In this document: positions 47,650-61,111 of the stretch, piece by piece
How positions within the stretch are numbered: position 1 is the stretch's first letter
How the letters are laid out: each line of letters starts with the position of its first letter
Notes under the pieces: model-generated
Database searches by the model: none
The model's input: only the letters and a program-made list of their open reading frames with translations
Told to the model about the DNA's origin: nothing
Program-made: the position numbers and the translations under genes
Assembly: GCF_038502225.1 (NCBI RefSeq)
Contig: NC_091312.1
Coordinates: forward strand, 31,236,183-31,300,182
Length of the DNA stretch: 64,000 nucleotides
Direction: 5' to 3'
Source of the DNA: Cherax quadricarinatus
Taxonomy: Eukaryota > Arthropoda > Malacostraca > Decapoda > Parastacidae

Positions 47650-50546
47650 TGACGGTAGGAGTGACAAGAATCGTGATAACAACTGCTTGTTCGTACCTCT
47701 GACCTCAATGAGAAGTCCCCAGACATCATAGCAGTTACAGAAACAAAACTCACGGAGACAATAACAGATGCAATCTTCCCACCAGGATACCAGATCATGA
47801 GGAAAGATAGAAGGGGCAGGGGGGAGGTGGGGTTGCTCTGCTCGTAAAAAACATGGAAATTCGAGAAAATGGAAGGCATAGATGAGACTATACACTTCAG
47901 TCTGGGGAACACAAAGTGGTCATTGCAGTGCTGTATAATCCACCACAGAACTGCAGGAGGCCAAGAGAGGAATATGAAGAGAGCAACAGAGCAATGGTGG
48001 ACACACTTGCTGAGGTGGCAAGAAGAGCTCATTCCAGCAGATCAAAGTTGCTGGTTATGGGGGATTTCAACCACAGGGAGATCGACTGGGAAAACCTGGA
48101 GCCTCATGGGGGTCCCGAAACATGGAGAGCCAGGATGTTGGACGTGGTGCTGGAAAACCTCATGCACCAACATGTTAAGGACACTACCAGAGTGAGAGGG
48201 GAGGATGAACCAGCAAGATTGGACCTTGTGTTCACCCTGGGCAGCTCAGACATTGAGGACATCAAGTATGAGAGTCCCCTAGGAGCTAGCGACCACGTGG
48301 TTCTGTGCTTTGAATACATAGTAGAGCTGCAAGTGGAGAGAATAACAGGAGTTGAATGGGAAAAGCCTGACTATAAAAGAGGGGACTACATAGGGTTGAA
48401 GAACTTCCTGCGGGAGGTCCAGTGGGACAGAGAACTGGCAGGAAAGCCAGTAAATGAAATGATGGAATATGTAACAACAAAATGCAAGGAGGCAGTGGAA
48501 AAGTTTATTCCCAAGGGCAACAGTAACAACGGGAAGACCAGAACGAGCCCCTGGTTTACCCGACGGTGTAAGGAGGCAAAAACAAAGTGCAATAGAGAAT
48601 GGAAAAAGTACAGAAGGCAGAGAACACACGAAAATAGGGAGATCAGTCGCAGAGCCAGGAATGAGTATGCACAAGTAAGGAGGGAGGCCCAGCGACAGTA
48701 TGAAAATGACATAGCATCGAGGATCAAGACTGACCCGAAACTGTTGTATAGCCACATCAGGAGGAAGACAACAGTCAAAGACCAGGTGATCAAATTAAGG
48801 ACAGAAGGTGGAGAACTCACAAGAAATGATCAGGAGGTATGAGGAGCTGAACAGGAGATTTAAGGAAGTTTTTACAGTAGAGACAGGAAGGGCTGTGGGA
48901 AGACAGCTCAGAAGGGAACATCAAGAGGGAATATTCCAACAAGTGTTGGATGACATACGAACAACTGAGGAGGAGGTGATGAAGCTCTTAAGTGACCTTG
49001 ACACCTCAAAGGCGATGGGACCGGACGACATCTCCCCATGGGTCCTTAGAGAAGGAGCAGAGATGCTGTGCGTGCCTCTAACCACAAACTTCAACACATC
49101 CCTTGAAACTGGGCAACTACCTGAGAAATGGAAGACAGCTAATGTAGTCCCCATATTTAAGAAAGGAAACAGAAACGAGGCACTAAACTACAGACCTGTG
49201 TCTCTGACATGTATTGTGTACAAAGTCATGGAGAAGATTATCAGGAGGAGAGTGGTCGAACACCTGGAAAGGAACAAGATTATAAATGAAAACCAGCATG
49301 GGTTCATGGAAGGCAAATCCTGTATCACAAACCTCCTGGAGTTTTATGACAAGGTAACAGAAGTAAGACACGAGAGAGAGGGGTGGGTAGATTGCGTTTT
49401 CCTAGACTGCAGGAAGGCCTTTGACACAGTTCCCCACAAGAGATTGGTGCAGAAGCTCGAGGATCAGGCGCATGTAAAAGGGAGGGCACTGCAATGGATA
49501 AGGGAATACCTGACAGAGAGGCAGCAACGAATCATGGTACGTGAAGAGGTATCACAGTGGGCGCCTGTTACGAGCGGGGTCCCACAGGGGTCAGTTCTAG
49601 GACCAGTGCTATTTTTGATATATGTGAACGACATGATGGAAGGAATAGACTCTGAAGTGTCCCTGTTCGCAGATGATGTGAAGTTGATGAGAAGAATTAA
49701 ATCGGACGAGGATGAGGCAGGACTGCAAAGAGACCTGGACAGGCTGGACATGTGGTCCAGTAACTGGCTTCTCGAATTCAATCCAGCCAAATGCAAAGTC
49801 ATGAAGATTGGGGGGGGGGCAAAGAAGACCGCAGACAGAGTATACGCTAGGTGGACAAAGACTACAGACCTCACTCAGGGAGAAGGACCTTGGGGTGACC
49901 ATAACACCGAGCACATCACCGGAGGCACACATCAACCAAATAACTGCTGCAGCATACGGGCGCCTGGCAAACCTGAGAATAGCGTTCCGATACCTTAAAA
50001 AGGAATCGTTCAAGACACTGTACACTGTGTATGTTATGCCCATACTGGAGTATGCAGCACCAGTCTGGAACCCACACCTGGTCAAGCACGTCAAGAAGTT
50101 AGAGAAAGTACAAAGGTTTGCAACAAGGCTAGTCCCAGAGCTCAAGGGAATGTCGTACGAGGAAAGGTTAAGGGAAATCGGACTGACGACACTGGAGGAC
50201 AGAAGGGTCAGGGGAGACATGATAACGACATACAAGATACTGCGGGGAATAGACAAGGTGGACAGAGATAGGATGTTCCAGAGAAGGGACACAGGGACAA
50301 GGGGTCACAACTGGAAGCTGAAGACTCAGACGAATCACAGGGACGTTAGGAAGTATTTCTTCAGTCATAGAGTTGTCAGCAAGTGGAATAGCCTAGCAAG
50401 TGAAGTAGTGGAGGCAGGAACCATACATAGTTTTAAGAAGAGGTGTGACAAAGCTCAGGAAGCAGAGAGAGAGAGGACCCAGTAGCGATCAGTGAAGAGG
50501 CGGGGCCAGGAGCTGAGTCTCGACCCCTGCAACCACAATTAGGTGA
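47650..50546 (+). mobile_element. CR1/L2-like non-LTR retrotransposon, near complete ORF2, degenerate
   Basis: Plus-strand LINE with endonuclease and reverse transcriptase, no RNase H, and a short GC-rich 3' UTR ending in AGGTGAGTAC followed by an (AC)n array. A 5'-truncated, inverted relative of its 3' end lies at 60517-60925. The 5' limit is set where coding motifs begin; any ORF1 is absent. The CR1/L2 placement is from motif style and the short microsatellite tail. Confidence 0.85.
47690..50485 (+). pseudogene. LINE endonuclease-reverse transcriptase, several frameshifts
   Basis: The endonuclease N-terminus (IIAVTETKLTE) lies near 47736. The frame then shifts at a G-run near 47815-47833 and hits TGA near 47883. 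47916-48842 carries VMGDFNHREIDWEN and GASDHVVL. A shift near 48838 leads to 48808-49998 with the RT: NYRPVSLTC, QHGFMEGKSC, FLDCRKAFDTVPH, SGVPQGSVLGPVLF and SLFADDVKL (catalytic Asp pair present). A shift at a G-run near 49810-49819 leads to 49808-50485, the thumb and C-terminal region (LGVTITPS, YVMPILEYAAPVWNP, FFSHRVVSKWNSL). Two of the breaks sit in homopolymers and could be sequencing errors. Confidence 0.85.
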
Positions 50547-50547
50547 G

Positions 50548-50548
50548 T

Positions 50549-50582
<34 letters not shown>

Positions 50583-50595
50583 ACGCGCGCACACA

Positions 50596-50662
<67 letters not shown>

Positions 50663-50667
50663 GCACG

Positions 50668-50730
<63 letters not shown>

Positions 50731-50731
50731 G

Positions 50732-50807
<76 letters not shown>
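50548..50807. repeat. (AC)n microsatellite, about 260 bp, with ACGC interruptions
   Basis: Long AC array with clustered ACGC variants near 50583, 50657-50670 and 50725-50738. It starts exactly at the 3' end of the CR1/L2-like LINE and is probably an expansion of its tail. Confidence 0.97.
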
Positions 50808-50809
<2 letters not shown>

Positions 50810-50811
<2 letters not shown>

Positions 50812-51364
50812 TTATTAGCAGACGTCATTGCATAAATTTATTTGTTTCCTTTGGCAAAACGATTCTTACTTAATAAGTCAAGACCGCAAAAAAGATGTAA
50901 TGACCACGTGATTATTCGTTATGGTTATTGTTCAAGAGATAAATGTCTGTAAGTGTCTGAGCGGTGCTTCTCAACTCTTAAATAATTGAGTCAAATATTG
51001 ACAGCATCGGCTATTGCTAAAATATTCACAAAGGTCCGCCATCATCAGTCCTTATCTGCGCCGGTGAGATCCCAGCCCATGAATATTTCTGTGTTAAGCC
51101 TCTCTCTCCGCCCACCTGTAGTATCCTAACCCTCCTGCTCCTTCTTCCGACCCTGCTGCTCCTGCTAGGTGTTTCGCCTTTCTACTGTCTTCCGGCTTTC
51201 TTACTGCGTTTCTGCAGTAAGAAATGTGTTCCTCTCCTTTTCTATTTTCCGTCTTTTCTAATGTGCGTTCTGCTCCTTGTTTTCCGTGTCTTACGTACTC
51301 GTTTTATCAACCGGTTATTAACGCATCCTTTCGTCTGCTACAGATCCTCTTCTTTCTCCTGCAA
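50810..51364. other. No gene recognised
   Basis: Unique-looking sequence between the AC array and the 22-bp minisatellite. From about 51110 it is pyrimidine-rich. No motif seen. Confidence 0.5.
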
Positions 51365-51893
51365 CAGCGGGTCCTCCATGCTACAGTAGTGGGTCCTCCT
51401 CGCTACAGCATTGAGTCCTTCCTATTGCATTGCAGCAGTGGGTCCTCTCTACTACAGTAGTGGGTCCTCCCTGTTGCAGCAGTGGGTCCTCCCTGCTACA
51501 GCAGTGGGTCCTCCCTGCTACAGCAGTGGGTCCTTTCTGCTAAAGCAGTGGGCCCTCCCTACTACAGAAATGGGTTCTCCCTGTTACAGCAGTGGGTTCT
51601 CCCTGTTATGGCAGCGGGTCCTCCCTGTTACAGCAGTGGGTCCTCCCTGTTGCAGCAGTGGGTCCTCCCTGCTACAGCAGTGAGCCCTCCCTGCTACAGC
51701 AGTGGGTCCTCCTTGCTGCAGCAGTGGGTCTTCCTTGCTACAGCAGTGGGTCCTCCCTGTTACAGCAGTGGGTCCTCCCTGTTATAGCAGTAGGCCCTAC
51801 CTGTTACAGCAGTGGGTTCTCCCTGCTACAGCAGTGGACCCTCCCTGCTGCAGCAGTGGGCCCTCCCTACTACAGTAGTGTGTCCTACAATAG
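51365..51893 (+). repeat. 22-bp minisatellite, left half
   Basis: About 24 tandem units built on TACAGCAGTGGGTCCTCCCT with variation (GTTACAGC, GCTGCAGC, GGCCCT). The same unit resumes at 55131 after a LINE. Since 22 is not divisible by three, open frames cycle every 66 bp and are not meaningful. Confidence 0.95.
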
Positions 51894-54800
51894 TAGCTAC
51901 GACAACCCAACTCCAGGTGATTTTTTAGTGGCAGAAAACGGAAAAAGAAAATGGAAGGAAATAACAAAAATAGTCCACCACCTCGGAGCCTTGTTGGACT
52001 GGAGGCGCAGCCAGTGGCCACCTATGGCCCTCCAGAACTACAACTACTGATGCCAATAACAAAATCCCCCCAACAAACACAAAATACAACCTCGTTCATA
52101 TTTGCTAATATACAGGGCCTTAAGCCATTCACCAACAACAAAATACCTTTTATCAGTGGACTTCTAGAGGAGTCTAATGCAATGTTTGCAGCCTTCACAG
52201 AGACTCACACAAAATATCACTTTGACAGTGAGATATGGATAAGTGGTTACATCCTTTTTAGATGTGACAGAAAGAACAGGCAACAAGGGGGGGTTGGCCT
52301 GTATGTCAAAGAGTCCCTCATCTGCACGGAGTTGCTGAACACAACAAATGAGGTAGTTGAAGCTTTATCAATAAAGATCAAGAACCAAAACCTAGTCATT
52401 GTAGTTGTATATAAGCCATCAGATGCAACCTCCCAACAGTTCAAGGAACAGCTACTGAAAATTGATTACTTTCTGGAAAGCATTCCAGCTCCATCCCCAA
52501 ACATCTTACTGCTTGGTGATTTCAACCTAAGGCATACAAAATGGAAGAATGTAGCGAATAATGTTATAGCTGAAACAATCCCCAGAGGTAGCGCAGATGA
52601 AAGGTCACACACACATGAGCTACTAAGTCTCTGCGAAAAACACACCTTAAGCCAGCAGACAGTGGAGCCAACAAGACTAGAAAACACACTTGACCTTATC
52701 TTCACAAATAATGAGGAACTGATAAGAGACATAAGAATATCAAAAACAACTAATTTCGATCACAACCTAATCGAAGTCCAGACATACATGCATAGGGGTC
52801 CTGATCAGCAGAATGCATGTACCTGTGAAGGTGTCTTCACAAAATACAACTTCAACAACAAGAACATCAACTGGCACCAGGTAAACCATGTCTTAAATGA
52901 AACATGTTGGGAAGATATCTTAAATGACATGGATCCAAACCAGTGCCTTGAAAGGATCAACTTCCTGGCAGCTGAAGCATGTTCTAGGCATATTCCCCTA
53001 AGAAAGAAGAAAAGCAGGAGTAAACTGGAGAGAGAAAGACGCTCCCTCTACAGGAGATGACGAAGAGTCACTGAGCTCCTCAGGAATGCTAGAATATCTG
53101 ATACACGAAAGGATGCGCTGACCGGGGAAGTGGAAACTATCGAACTTAAGTTAAATGACTCTTACAGGAACCAGGAGAGACAGGAGGAGCTTAAAGCTAT
53201 TAGTGAAATTGAAAGAAATTCGAAATATTTCTTTTCATATGCCAAAAACAAGGCAAATACCACATCTAGTATTGGGCTCTTACTCAGACAGGATGGGACT
53301 TACACAGATGACAACAAGGAAATGAATGAAATAATGAAATCCCAGTACGACTCCGTGTTTAGTGAGCCACTAATCAGTCTGAGGATCGACGACCCAAAGA
53401 TTTCTTCATGAATGAGCCTCATAACTCCATAAATGTATGCCAGATTTCCGACATTACCCTAACTCTGATAGACTTCGAAAAAGTCATTAACAACATGCCC
53501 ATTCACTCAACCCCGTGCCCAGACTCATGGAACTCTGTATTCATTAAGAACTGCAAGAAACCCCTCTCGCGTGCCCTAAGTACACTATGGAGGAGGAGCT
53601 TGGACATGGGTGAAATTCCACAGTCACTTAAAACAACGGATATAGCCCCACTCCATAAAGATGGCAGCAAAGCATTAGCTAAGAACTATAGACCAATAGC
53701 TCTAACGTCCCACATCATAAAAATCTTTGAAAGAGTGCTAAGAAGCAGGATTGCAAATCACCTGGATTCCCAAAATCTGCACAATCCAGGGCAACATGGG
53801 TTCAGGGCAGGTAGCTCCTGCCTCTCACAACTACTGGATCACTATGATATGGCCTTGGATGCACTGGAAGAAAATCAGAATGCAGATGTAATATACACAG
53901 ACTTTGCAAAAGCGTTTGACAAATGAGATTATGGCGTAATAACGCATACAATACGTGCTAAAGGAATAACTGGGAAAGTGGGGAGATGGATCTTCAACTT
54001 CCTAACAAATCGAACACAAAGAGTAGTGGTCAACAGCGTTAAATCGGAGGCTGCCATAGTGAAGAGCTCTGTTACACAAGGCACAGTACTCGCCCCCATC
54101 TTATTCCTCATTCTCATATCAGACATAGACAGAGATAAACACCACAACACCGTATCATCCTTTGCGGATGATACTAGAATCTGCATGAGGCTGTCATCTG
54201 CTGAGGACACGGTTAACCTCCAAGAAGATATAAACAAAGTTTTCCAGTGGGCAACGGAAAACAATATGATGTTCATTGAGAACAAATTCCAACTACTCCG
54301 TTATGGAAAACTGGAGGAGATAATAACTAGAACAGAGTATACTACAAACTCTGGCCATACAATAGAGCAGAAAAATAATGTAAGGGACCTGGGAGTAGTA
54401 ATGTCCGAGGATCTCACTTTCAAGGATCACAACAGTGCCACGATCACACGTGCAAAGAAAATGATAGGATGGATAATGAGAAAATTCAAAACAAGAGATG
54501 CCAAGCCAATGATTATCCTTTTCAAATCACTTGTTCTCTCTAGGCTGGAATACTGCTGTACATTAACATCTCCATTCAAAGCAGGTGAAACTGCAGATCT
54601 AGAGAGTGTACAGAGATCCTTTACTGCACGTATAAGCTCTGTCAAGCACCTTAACTATTGGGAACGCTTGGAAGCACTTGACGTTTACTCGTTGGAACGC
54701 AGGAGAGAGAGATATATCATAATCTACACTTGGAAAATCCTGGAAGGAATAGTCCCGAATCTGCACACAGAAATCACTCCCTACGAAAGTAAAAGACTGG

Positions 54801-55130
54801 GCAGGCGATGTAAATTACCCCCAATTAAAAGTAGGGGCGCCATTGGTACACTAAGAGAAAACACCATAAGTGTCCGGGGCCCAAGACTGTTCAACAGCCT
54901 CCCATCAAGCATTAGGGGAATTACCAATAAACCCCTGGCTGCCTTCAAGAGAGAGCTGGGCAGATACCTAAAGTCAGTGCCGGATCAGCCAGGCTGTGGC
55001 TAGTACGTTGGACTGCGTGCGGCCAGCAGTAACGGCCTGGTTGATCAGGCCCTGATCCACCGGGAGGCCTGGTCATGGACCGGGCCACGGGGGCGTTGAT
55101 CCCCGGAATAACCTCCAGGTAACCTCCAGG
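51894..55130 (+). mobile_element. Non-LTR retrotransposon inserted in the 22-bp minisatellite
   Basis: Plus-strand LINE with endonuclease and RT, then a GC-rich 3' UTR rich in short inverted repeats (55004-55110) and a tail of two AACCTCCAGGT units. It divides one minisatellite into two parts. No target duplication is obvious, which is hard to judge inside a repeat. Clade uncertain within the CR1/Jockey-like groups. Confidence 0.85.
51951..55003 (+). pseudogene. LINE endonuclease-reverse transcriptase, two stops and one frameshift
   Basis: 51951-53411 is one frame with a single TGA at 53058-53060. It has the endonuclease motifs FANIQGLKP, AFTETHTKYH, LLGDFNLRHTKW and NFDHNLIEV. A one-base shift near 53408 leads to 53408-55003, broken by TGA at 53924-53926. 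This part has the RT motifs NYRPIALTSHI, QHGFRAGSSC, YTDFAKAFDK, TQGTVLAPILF and SFADDTRI, and a C-terminal RGPRLFNSLPSSIR block. All catalytic residues of RT are present. Three lesions over 3 kb indicate a moderately young dead copy. Confidence 0.85.
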
Positions 55131-55458
55131 TACCCGTTACAGCAGTGGGACATCCTTATTATAGCAGTAGGTGCGCCCTGTTGCAACAGTGGGTCCTCCC
55201 TGCTACAGCAGTGGGTCCTCCCTGCTACAGCAGTGGGTCCTCTCTGCTACAGCAGTGGGCCCTCTCTGCTACAGCAGTGGGTCATCCCTGCTACAACACT
55301 GGGCCCTTCCTGCTACAGCAGTGGACCCTCCCTACTACAGCAGTGAGTCCTCTCTGTTACAGCAGTGGGTCTTCCCTGCTACAGCAGTGGGTCCTTCCTG
55401 CTACAGCAGTGAGCCCTCCCAACTACAGCAGTGGGTCTTCCCTGCTACAGCCACGGGC
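55131..55458 (+). repeat. 22-bp minisatellite, right half
   Basis: About 15 further units of the array seen at 51365-51893, same orientation and same variant types. Confidence 0.95.
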
Positions 55459-55642
55459 CTGATCGCTGCTTCACTCAGACTTCCACTCAGAGACGACGTC
55501 AAGATTCCTTGTGGAGACGCTGACGTGATTTGTTTCCCAGGAGAGTGAGACTCTCATGCTTCCCTGCATATCTTGTCCTAGTCTCTCTTCACTCTTCTTG
55601 CCTTGCTGTTCCCTATTGGAGTATTTTTTATGATACAGATGC

Positions 55643-55812
<170 letters not shown>

Positions 55813-55816
55813 TATA

Positions 55817-56067
<251 letters not shown>

Positions 56068-57998
56068 ACAAAAATACAGTATGGAGTAAAACAACACAGA
56101 TAACATCTCAAAACTACATCTCGAATACTTCGTCCAGCTCCCCGGCAGTGGGCCACATGCCCAGAATGCTGCAGGCATTTCCTCTCTGGATCGTGACACT
56201 GAGTCTCTCAAAGAGGAAGCTGGTCCCCCTGTGGTCCTTGGTTTCTATAATGAGTTATTCACTCAGCTCTTTGAAGAACTTTAGAGCACACTTGCCCCAT
56301 GCTCCAAGGGTCTGCGACCCTATTGGGATGAAGTTATAGCAAGGGGGAAGGTCTTATATTTGCGAGTCTTGTGGGTCTCCCTGTGGCTGGCTGCTCCACC
56401 CCCTTCAATTGCGGAGTATGGCAAGTAGGTGTCTGCCAATGTGCCGGCACAGGTGTAGTCCCAGGCAATTTACTTTCCATTCTTCCAGGATAGAACAGTG
56501 GCTCCATTAGGACGCTATTGACTTCCGTCAGACCTCTACACTTGGGGTTCCCGTTGAGCTGGGCAACGGGCTGTGGCGAGGTCTCTCTTTATGATGTCAT
56601 TGACCTCATGTCTGGCATACTTCCCTTCTGATGTATGACACACGAGACCATGAAGCTCAAATTGATCAGCCGTCGATCTGCCGCAAATACACCTATGTTG
56701 GGTGAGGATCGGGGCGGCTAGGCGGAGAGCTACACCAATCCGAATGGCCTGTGGGTCGAGTCGAGTGCCCAGGGAGGAATTGGGAACAGCCAGAAGGAAA
56801 TCTCCTGGGTGTGGTGCCTTCACCGCCAGGAGACGAGCTTTGTCCTTTCCTGAAGCGTTGGTGAGCATTGAGTTGGCGATTTTTTCCATGATTGGTTTGT
56901 CCCAGTGAGACTTTTGTGCTCTTTGGGAGAAGCTGGTCTGCTGGAGGAGTCTGTAAGGGTTTCCCACCGCATCGCTGCTTCAGTAAACCTGGGGTCTTGA
57001 GCTCCTACCACGTCTCTCAGGCATTCGGGGACGATCTTCTTGACTAATGCACTGGAAGCCAAACACGAAGACAGAAAAGCAGGTAAAGCTACGTGCATTG
57101 CTTTGCGCACCCCTGTACCTCCCAGTCGCACTGGGAGGGTTGCCTGTTCCCATTGCCGATCCTCTAGTGACAGGTTCAATACCTTCTTAAAGGTTGGTCT
57201 CAGGTGTGCGTTATATTCGTCGAGTGTTGGGTTGTCAAAAGAGGGTGCACACCTCAGGAAGTGAGTCTTGGCATAGTAAGACACCTTGTGAGGAGATACA
57301 GAGCATCATGGGCATCAAGATCGCTTATTCTCTCCTCCATTCTCATCAGGTCATTCAGTTTGTCCTTGAGGACAGTGTCGATGGCTTGGTGACCCAACAG
57401 TGCTCCCAAGAGGGTACTGTTGGACGGAGTGGTAGTAGAGACTTCTGGGAGGATTCTTCGCACGGCATTGATTATTTCCTGTTCTCTGTGATGATTTCAC
57501 ACTTTGAGGGATTGAGGATGAGTCCCAAGTCTTTCCCCTGTGTTTTCATCAGTTGTAGGTCCTCTAACAGGGGCTCTTCAGTACCTGCCAGAGTGCCATC
57601 ATCCAGGTACCAGATGTTGAGCTCGCAGCGTAGGCTGGAAGTTAGTTCTCTTACTGCCAAGCAGAAGAGAAGTGGGGCGAGTGGGTCACCCTGCTGAACA
57701 CCCTCTGATGAGAGAATTTCATGTTCTCCAAACAAAAGAATTGAGGGTTTGCTGTAGCCGGCTGAAAGGAAGGGAAAAAGACTGGGGAACCGATCCCGAA
57801 TGGATGGCAAGACATCTCTCTTCAGCATATTCAAGGCATTTCTAAAATCAAGTTTGACTACGGCCTTGTCTTCTGGTAGGTCCCTGATGTAGGCCCTTGC
57901 CACATGAGCTGCGGCTTCACTGTCTGTCTTTTGGTTACAGCCATTATCACAATTCTGGATCAGTTCACTCACCAAAGTCCTCCAGGGGTCGTGACGCT
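56068..57998 (-). pseudogene. Degenerate reverse transcriptase element with zinc motif and possible restriction-like endonuclease end
   Basis: 57472-57975 carries an RT core with KLDFRNALNM (first Asp), GVQQGDPLAPLLF and WYLDDGTL (catalytic Asp pair). Further fragments follow in shifting frames: 57254-57463 (LGALLGHQAI), 56820-57284 (PVRLGGTGVRKA), 56536-56967 (a Cys/His cluster CICGR...HGLVCH). At 56449-56514 there is RPNG, a stop, then WDYTC. The order RT, Cys/His cluster, then P-(D/N)-G...D-Y-T recalls R2-type elements with a restriction-like nuclease, here with Asn where Asp would be expected. I infer that relation; I do not recognise the family. The 3' end meets a (TA)n tract. Confidence 0.65.
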
Positions 57999-58006
57999 AG
58001 AGTAGG

Positions 58007-58590
58007 AGGCATGGAATTAAAGCCAGAGGCGTGGAATTGAAGCTACAGGTGTGGAACTGAAGCCAGAGGCGTGGAACTGAAGCCGGAAGCGTGGAACTGA
58101 AGCCGTGGAAACGAAGAAAGAGGTGTGGAACTGAAGCCGAAGCCGTGGAAATGAAGCAAGAGGCGTGGAAATGAAGCCGAAGGCGTGGAAATAAAACAGT
58201 AGGCGTTGAAATGAAGCCAGAGGCGTGGAACTGAAGCCGGAAGCGTAAAACTGGACCCGAAGGCGGGAAACTGAAGCCAGAAGCGGGAAACTGAAGCTGT
58301 GGAAATAAAGGAGGCTTTGAAATGAAGCAGGAGACGTGGAAATGAAGCGAGAGGCGTGGAATTGAAGCCGAAGGTGTCTAACTGTAGCCGGAGGTGTGGA
58401 ACTGAAGCCGAAGGCATGGAAATAAAACAGTGGGCGTGGAAATGAAGCAACAGGTGTGGAAATGAAGCCGAAGGCGTAGAAATAAAACAGTAGGCGTGGA
58501 AATGAAGTAAGAGGCGTGGAAATAAAGCCGAAGGCGTGGAAATAGAGCAGTAGGCGTGGAAATGAAGCAAGAGGCGTGGAAATGAAGCTG
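58007..58590 (-). repeat. 20-bp minisatellite
   Basis: About 29 units built on AGGCGTGGAAATGAAGCCGA with variants (AACTGAAGCCGG, AAATAAAACAGT). It starts immediately after the 5' side of the degenerate RT element. The strand given is arbitrary. Open frames on the minus strand come from the lack of stop codons in the unit. Confidence 0.95.
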
Positions 58591-58599
58591 CCCCAACAG

Positions 58600-59420
<821 letters not shown>

Positions 59421-59819
59421 CAGGAGGGTGGTAGTGTGGAGCCAGTCAGCCAGTCTCAGAGAAACAAGCAGGATGCCAACCACACACCGGTCACCCTCCT
59501 CCCCCCGCACACCCTCCTACCCCCGCACACCCCTAATGGGGGTGGGTGGGGTAGGCCTCACAGTTTGCAGATAGCATGAGGAAATACTAGAAGATGTTTA
59601 ATAACCAGTCCCAAGCTTCTAGCGGGAGGAGAGCCCTGCATTACCCGCACCACCATTTTACTTTAAGCAAACAACGCCTTAGCATAACCGGAGAACATAA
59701 GATAAGATTTCGTTCGGATTTTTAACTCCGGAGGGTAAGCCACCTAGGATAACCCAAGAAAGGCGGTGCGTCATCGAGGACTGTCTGTCTTATTTCCATT
59801 GGGGTCCTCAATCTTGTCC
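59421..59819. other. No gene recognised
   Basis: Sequence with two short direct repeats of a CCCCGCACACCC block near 59504-59532. No coding or RNA gene motif. Confidence 0.5.
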
Positions 59820-59970
59820 CCCAGGATGCGACTCACACCAGTCGACTAACACCCAGGTACCTATTTGCTGCTAGGTGAACAGGACAACAGGCGTCAGGAA
59901 AACGGGAATCGAACTCGGGCCTTTCGCGTGTGAAGTGAAAGCTTTGCCAGCCAACACTTGTCTTCCGGTG
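59820..59970 (-). mobile_element. tRNA-derived SINE, minus orientation
   Basis: On the minus strand GAGTTCGATTCCC (59904-59916) is a good B box, and TTGGCTGGCAAAG (near 59945-59957) is in place for an A box. Downstream lies CCTGTTCACCTAGCAGCAAA, the block shared with 12516-12535. Ends and target duplication not resolved. Confidence 0.65.
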
Positions 59971-60516
59971 TTCCGTGCTCATATGGGAACACCTGTCAGT
60001 CCAAGCCAGTGTTGTTGGTGCTCCCGTGTAGCTCATGCTACATCTGCTGCAGCTACACACTGCCACTACACTGCTATACTGTTACTTATTTGCTCTGGGA
60101 CACGTCTAAGAGGACCCCTGGAAAGGGTTCTAAGGGAAGACCTAAGGGGACCCCTGGAAAAAGTTCAAAGACCACCGAGGAAACCCCTGCAGAAAATTTG
60201 TCGAACTTCAAAATCTTAAAGAACATTCTTGTTTATTAGTTGGATACCATCAAGACTACTTCATTGTTTGTATCTGTCTCGCTACTAGTCTGTACTGTAC
60301 TAGAAGAGTGATCTGTGCGCCCCTCGCCTGCACTTTATTACTTACCTACATAAAGTACACTTTAGAATAAAGGCAAATTTAAGCGATCATTTACGAGGCA
60401 TCAACGTCAGCTTGGCGTTTCTGATCTATCGTCCTTTTTCTTGCTGGTGAGATCGTGTGTGTTGTTCAGCAGGTTAAGTCTGCAGTTAGGTTCTGTCAGG
60501 GTCTGCCTCTACAGGT
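59971..60516. other. No gene recognised
   Basis: Contains an imperfect tandem duplication of about 35 bp (GGACCCCTGGAAA motif at about 60111 and 60149). An open stretch of 93 codons (59958-60239) is Lys/Pro-rich with no known motif. Confidence 0.5.
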
Positions 60517-60925
60517 TATGTACTCACCTAGTTGTGGTTGCAAGGGTCGAGTCAGCTCTTGGCCCCGCCTGTTCACTGGTCGCTACTAGGTCACTCTGCT
60601 CCATGAGCTATATCATACCTCTTCTTAAAGCTATGTATGGATCCTGCCTCCACTACATCACTTCCCAGACTATTCCACTTCTTGACAACTCTGTAACTGA
60701 AGAAATACTTCCTAACATCCCTATGACTCATCTGAGTCTTCAACTTCAAACTGTGACCCCTTGTTGTTGTGTCCCATCTCTGGAACATCCTGTCTCTGTC
60801 CACCTTGTCGATTCCTCTCAGTATTTTATATGTCGTTATCATATCTGCCCTATTTCTCCTGTCTTCTAGTGTCGTCAGGTCAATTTCCCTTAACCTCTCC
60901 TCGTAGGACATGACCCTCGGCATCA
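60517..60925 (-). mobile_element. 5'-truncated CR1/L2-like LINE fragment
   Basis: The minus strand encodes the C-terminal end of the family seen at 47650-50546: SYEERLREIDLTTLEDRR, TTYKILRGIDKVDRDRMFQ and KYFFSYRVVKKWNSL. It then runs into the same GC-rich 3' UTR ending at AGGTGAGTAC (60521-60530). About 100 codons remain open (60591-60923). 5' truncation is the usual outcome of incomplete LINE insertion. There is no (AC)n tail here. Confidence 0.85.
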
Positions 60926-61111
60926 GGTGTACTCTTCAGGAGGTTGGACCATTGTTTTGTAACGTTGCCGTTATGATTTCACAAAAAAACAAAAATAATT
61001 AAAAAAAAAATGATAATAACAATGGTAGCTGGGAGGTTTGTGTGTAGGGTTGGGATGAGGTGGAAGTCAAGTGTGGGTGTGACAAGGAAGTCAATAGTGG
61101 GATGGAAGAAA
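60926..61111. other. No gene recognised
   Basis: Short A-rich border (A-runs near 60981-61010) before the terminal minisatellite. Confidence 0.5.

Noticed and set aside
50433..50828. Cys-Val or Thr-His repeat proteins
   Set aside because: They are translations of the (AC)n microsatellite.
59958..60239. 93-codon Lys/Pro-rich ORF
   Set aside because: It overlaps a SINE edge and a short tandem duplication, and no domain is recognisable.
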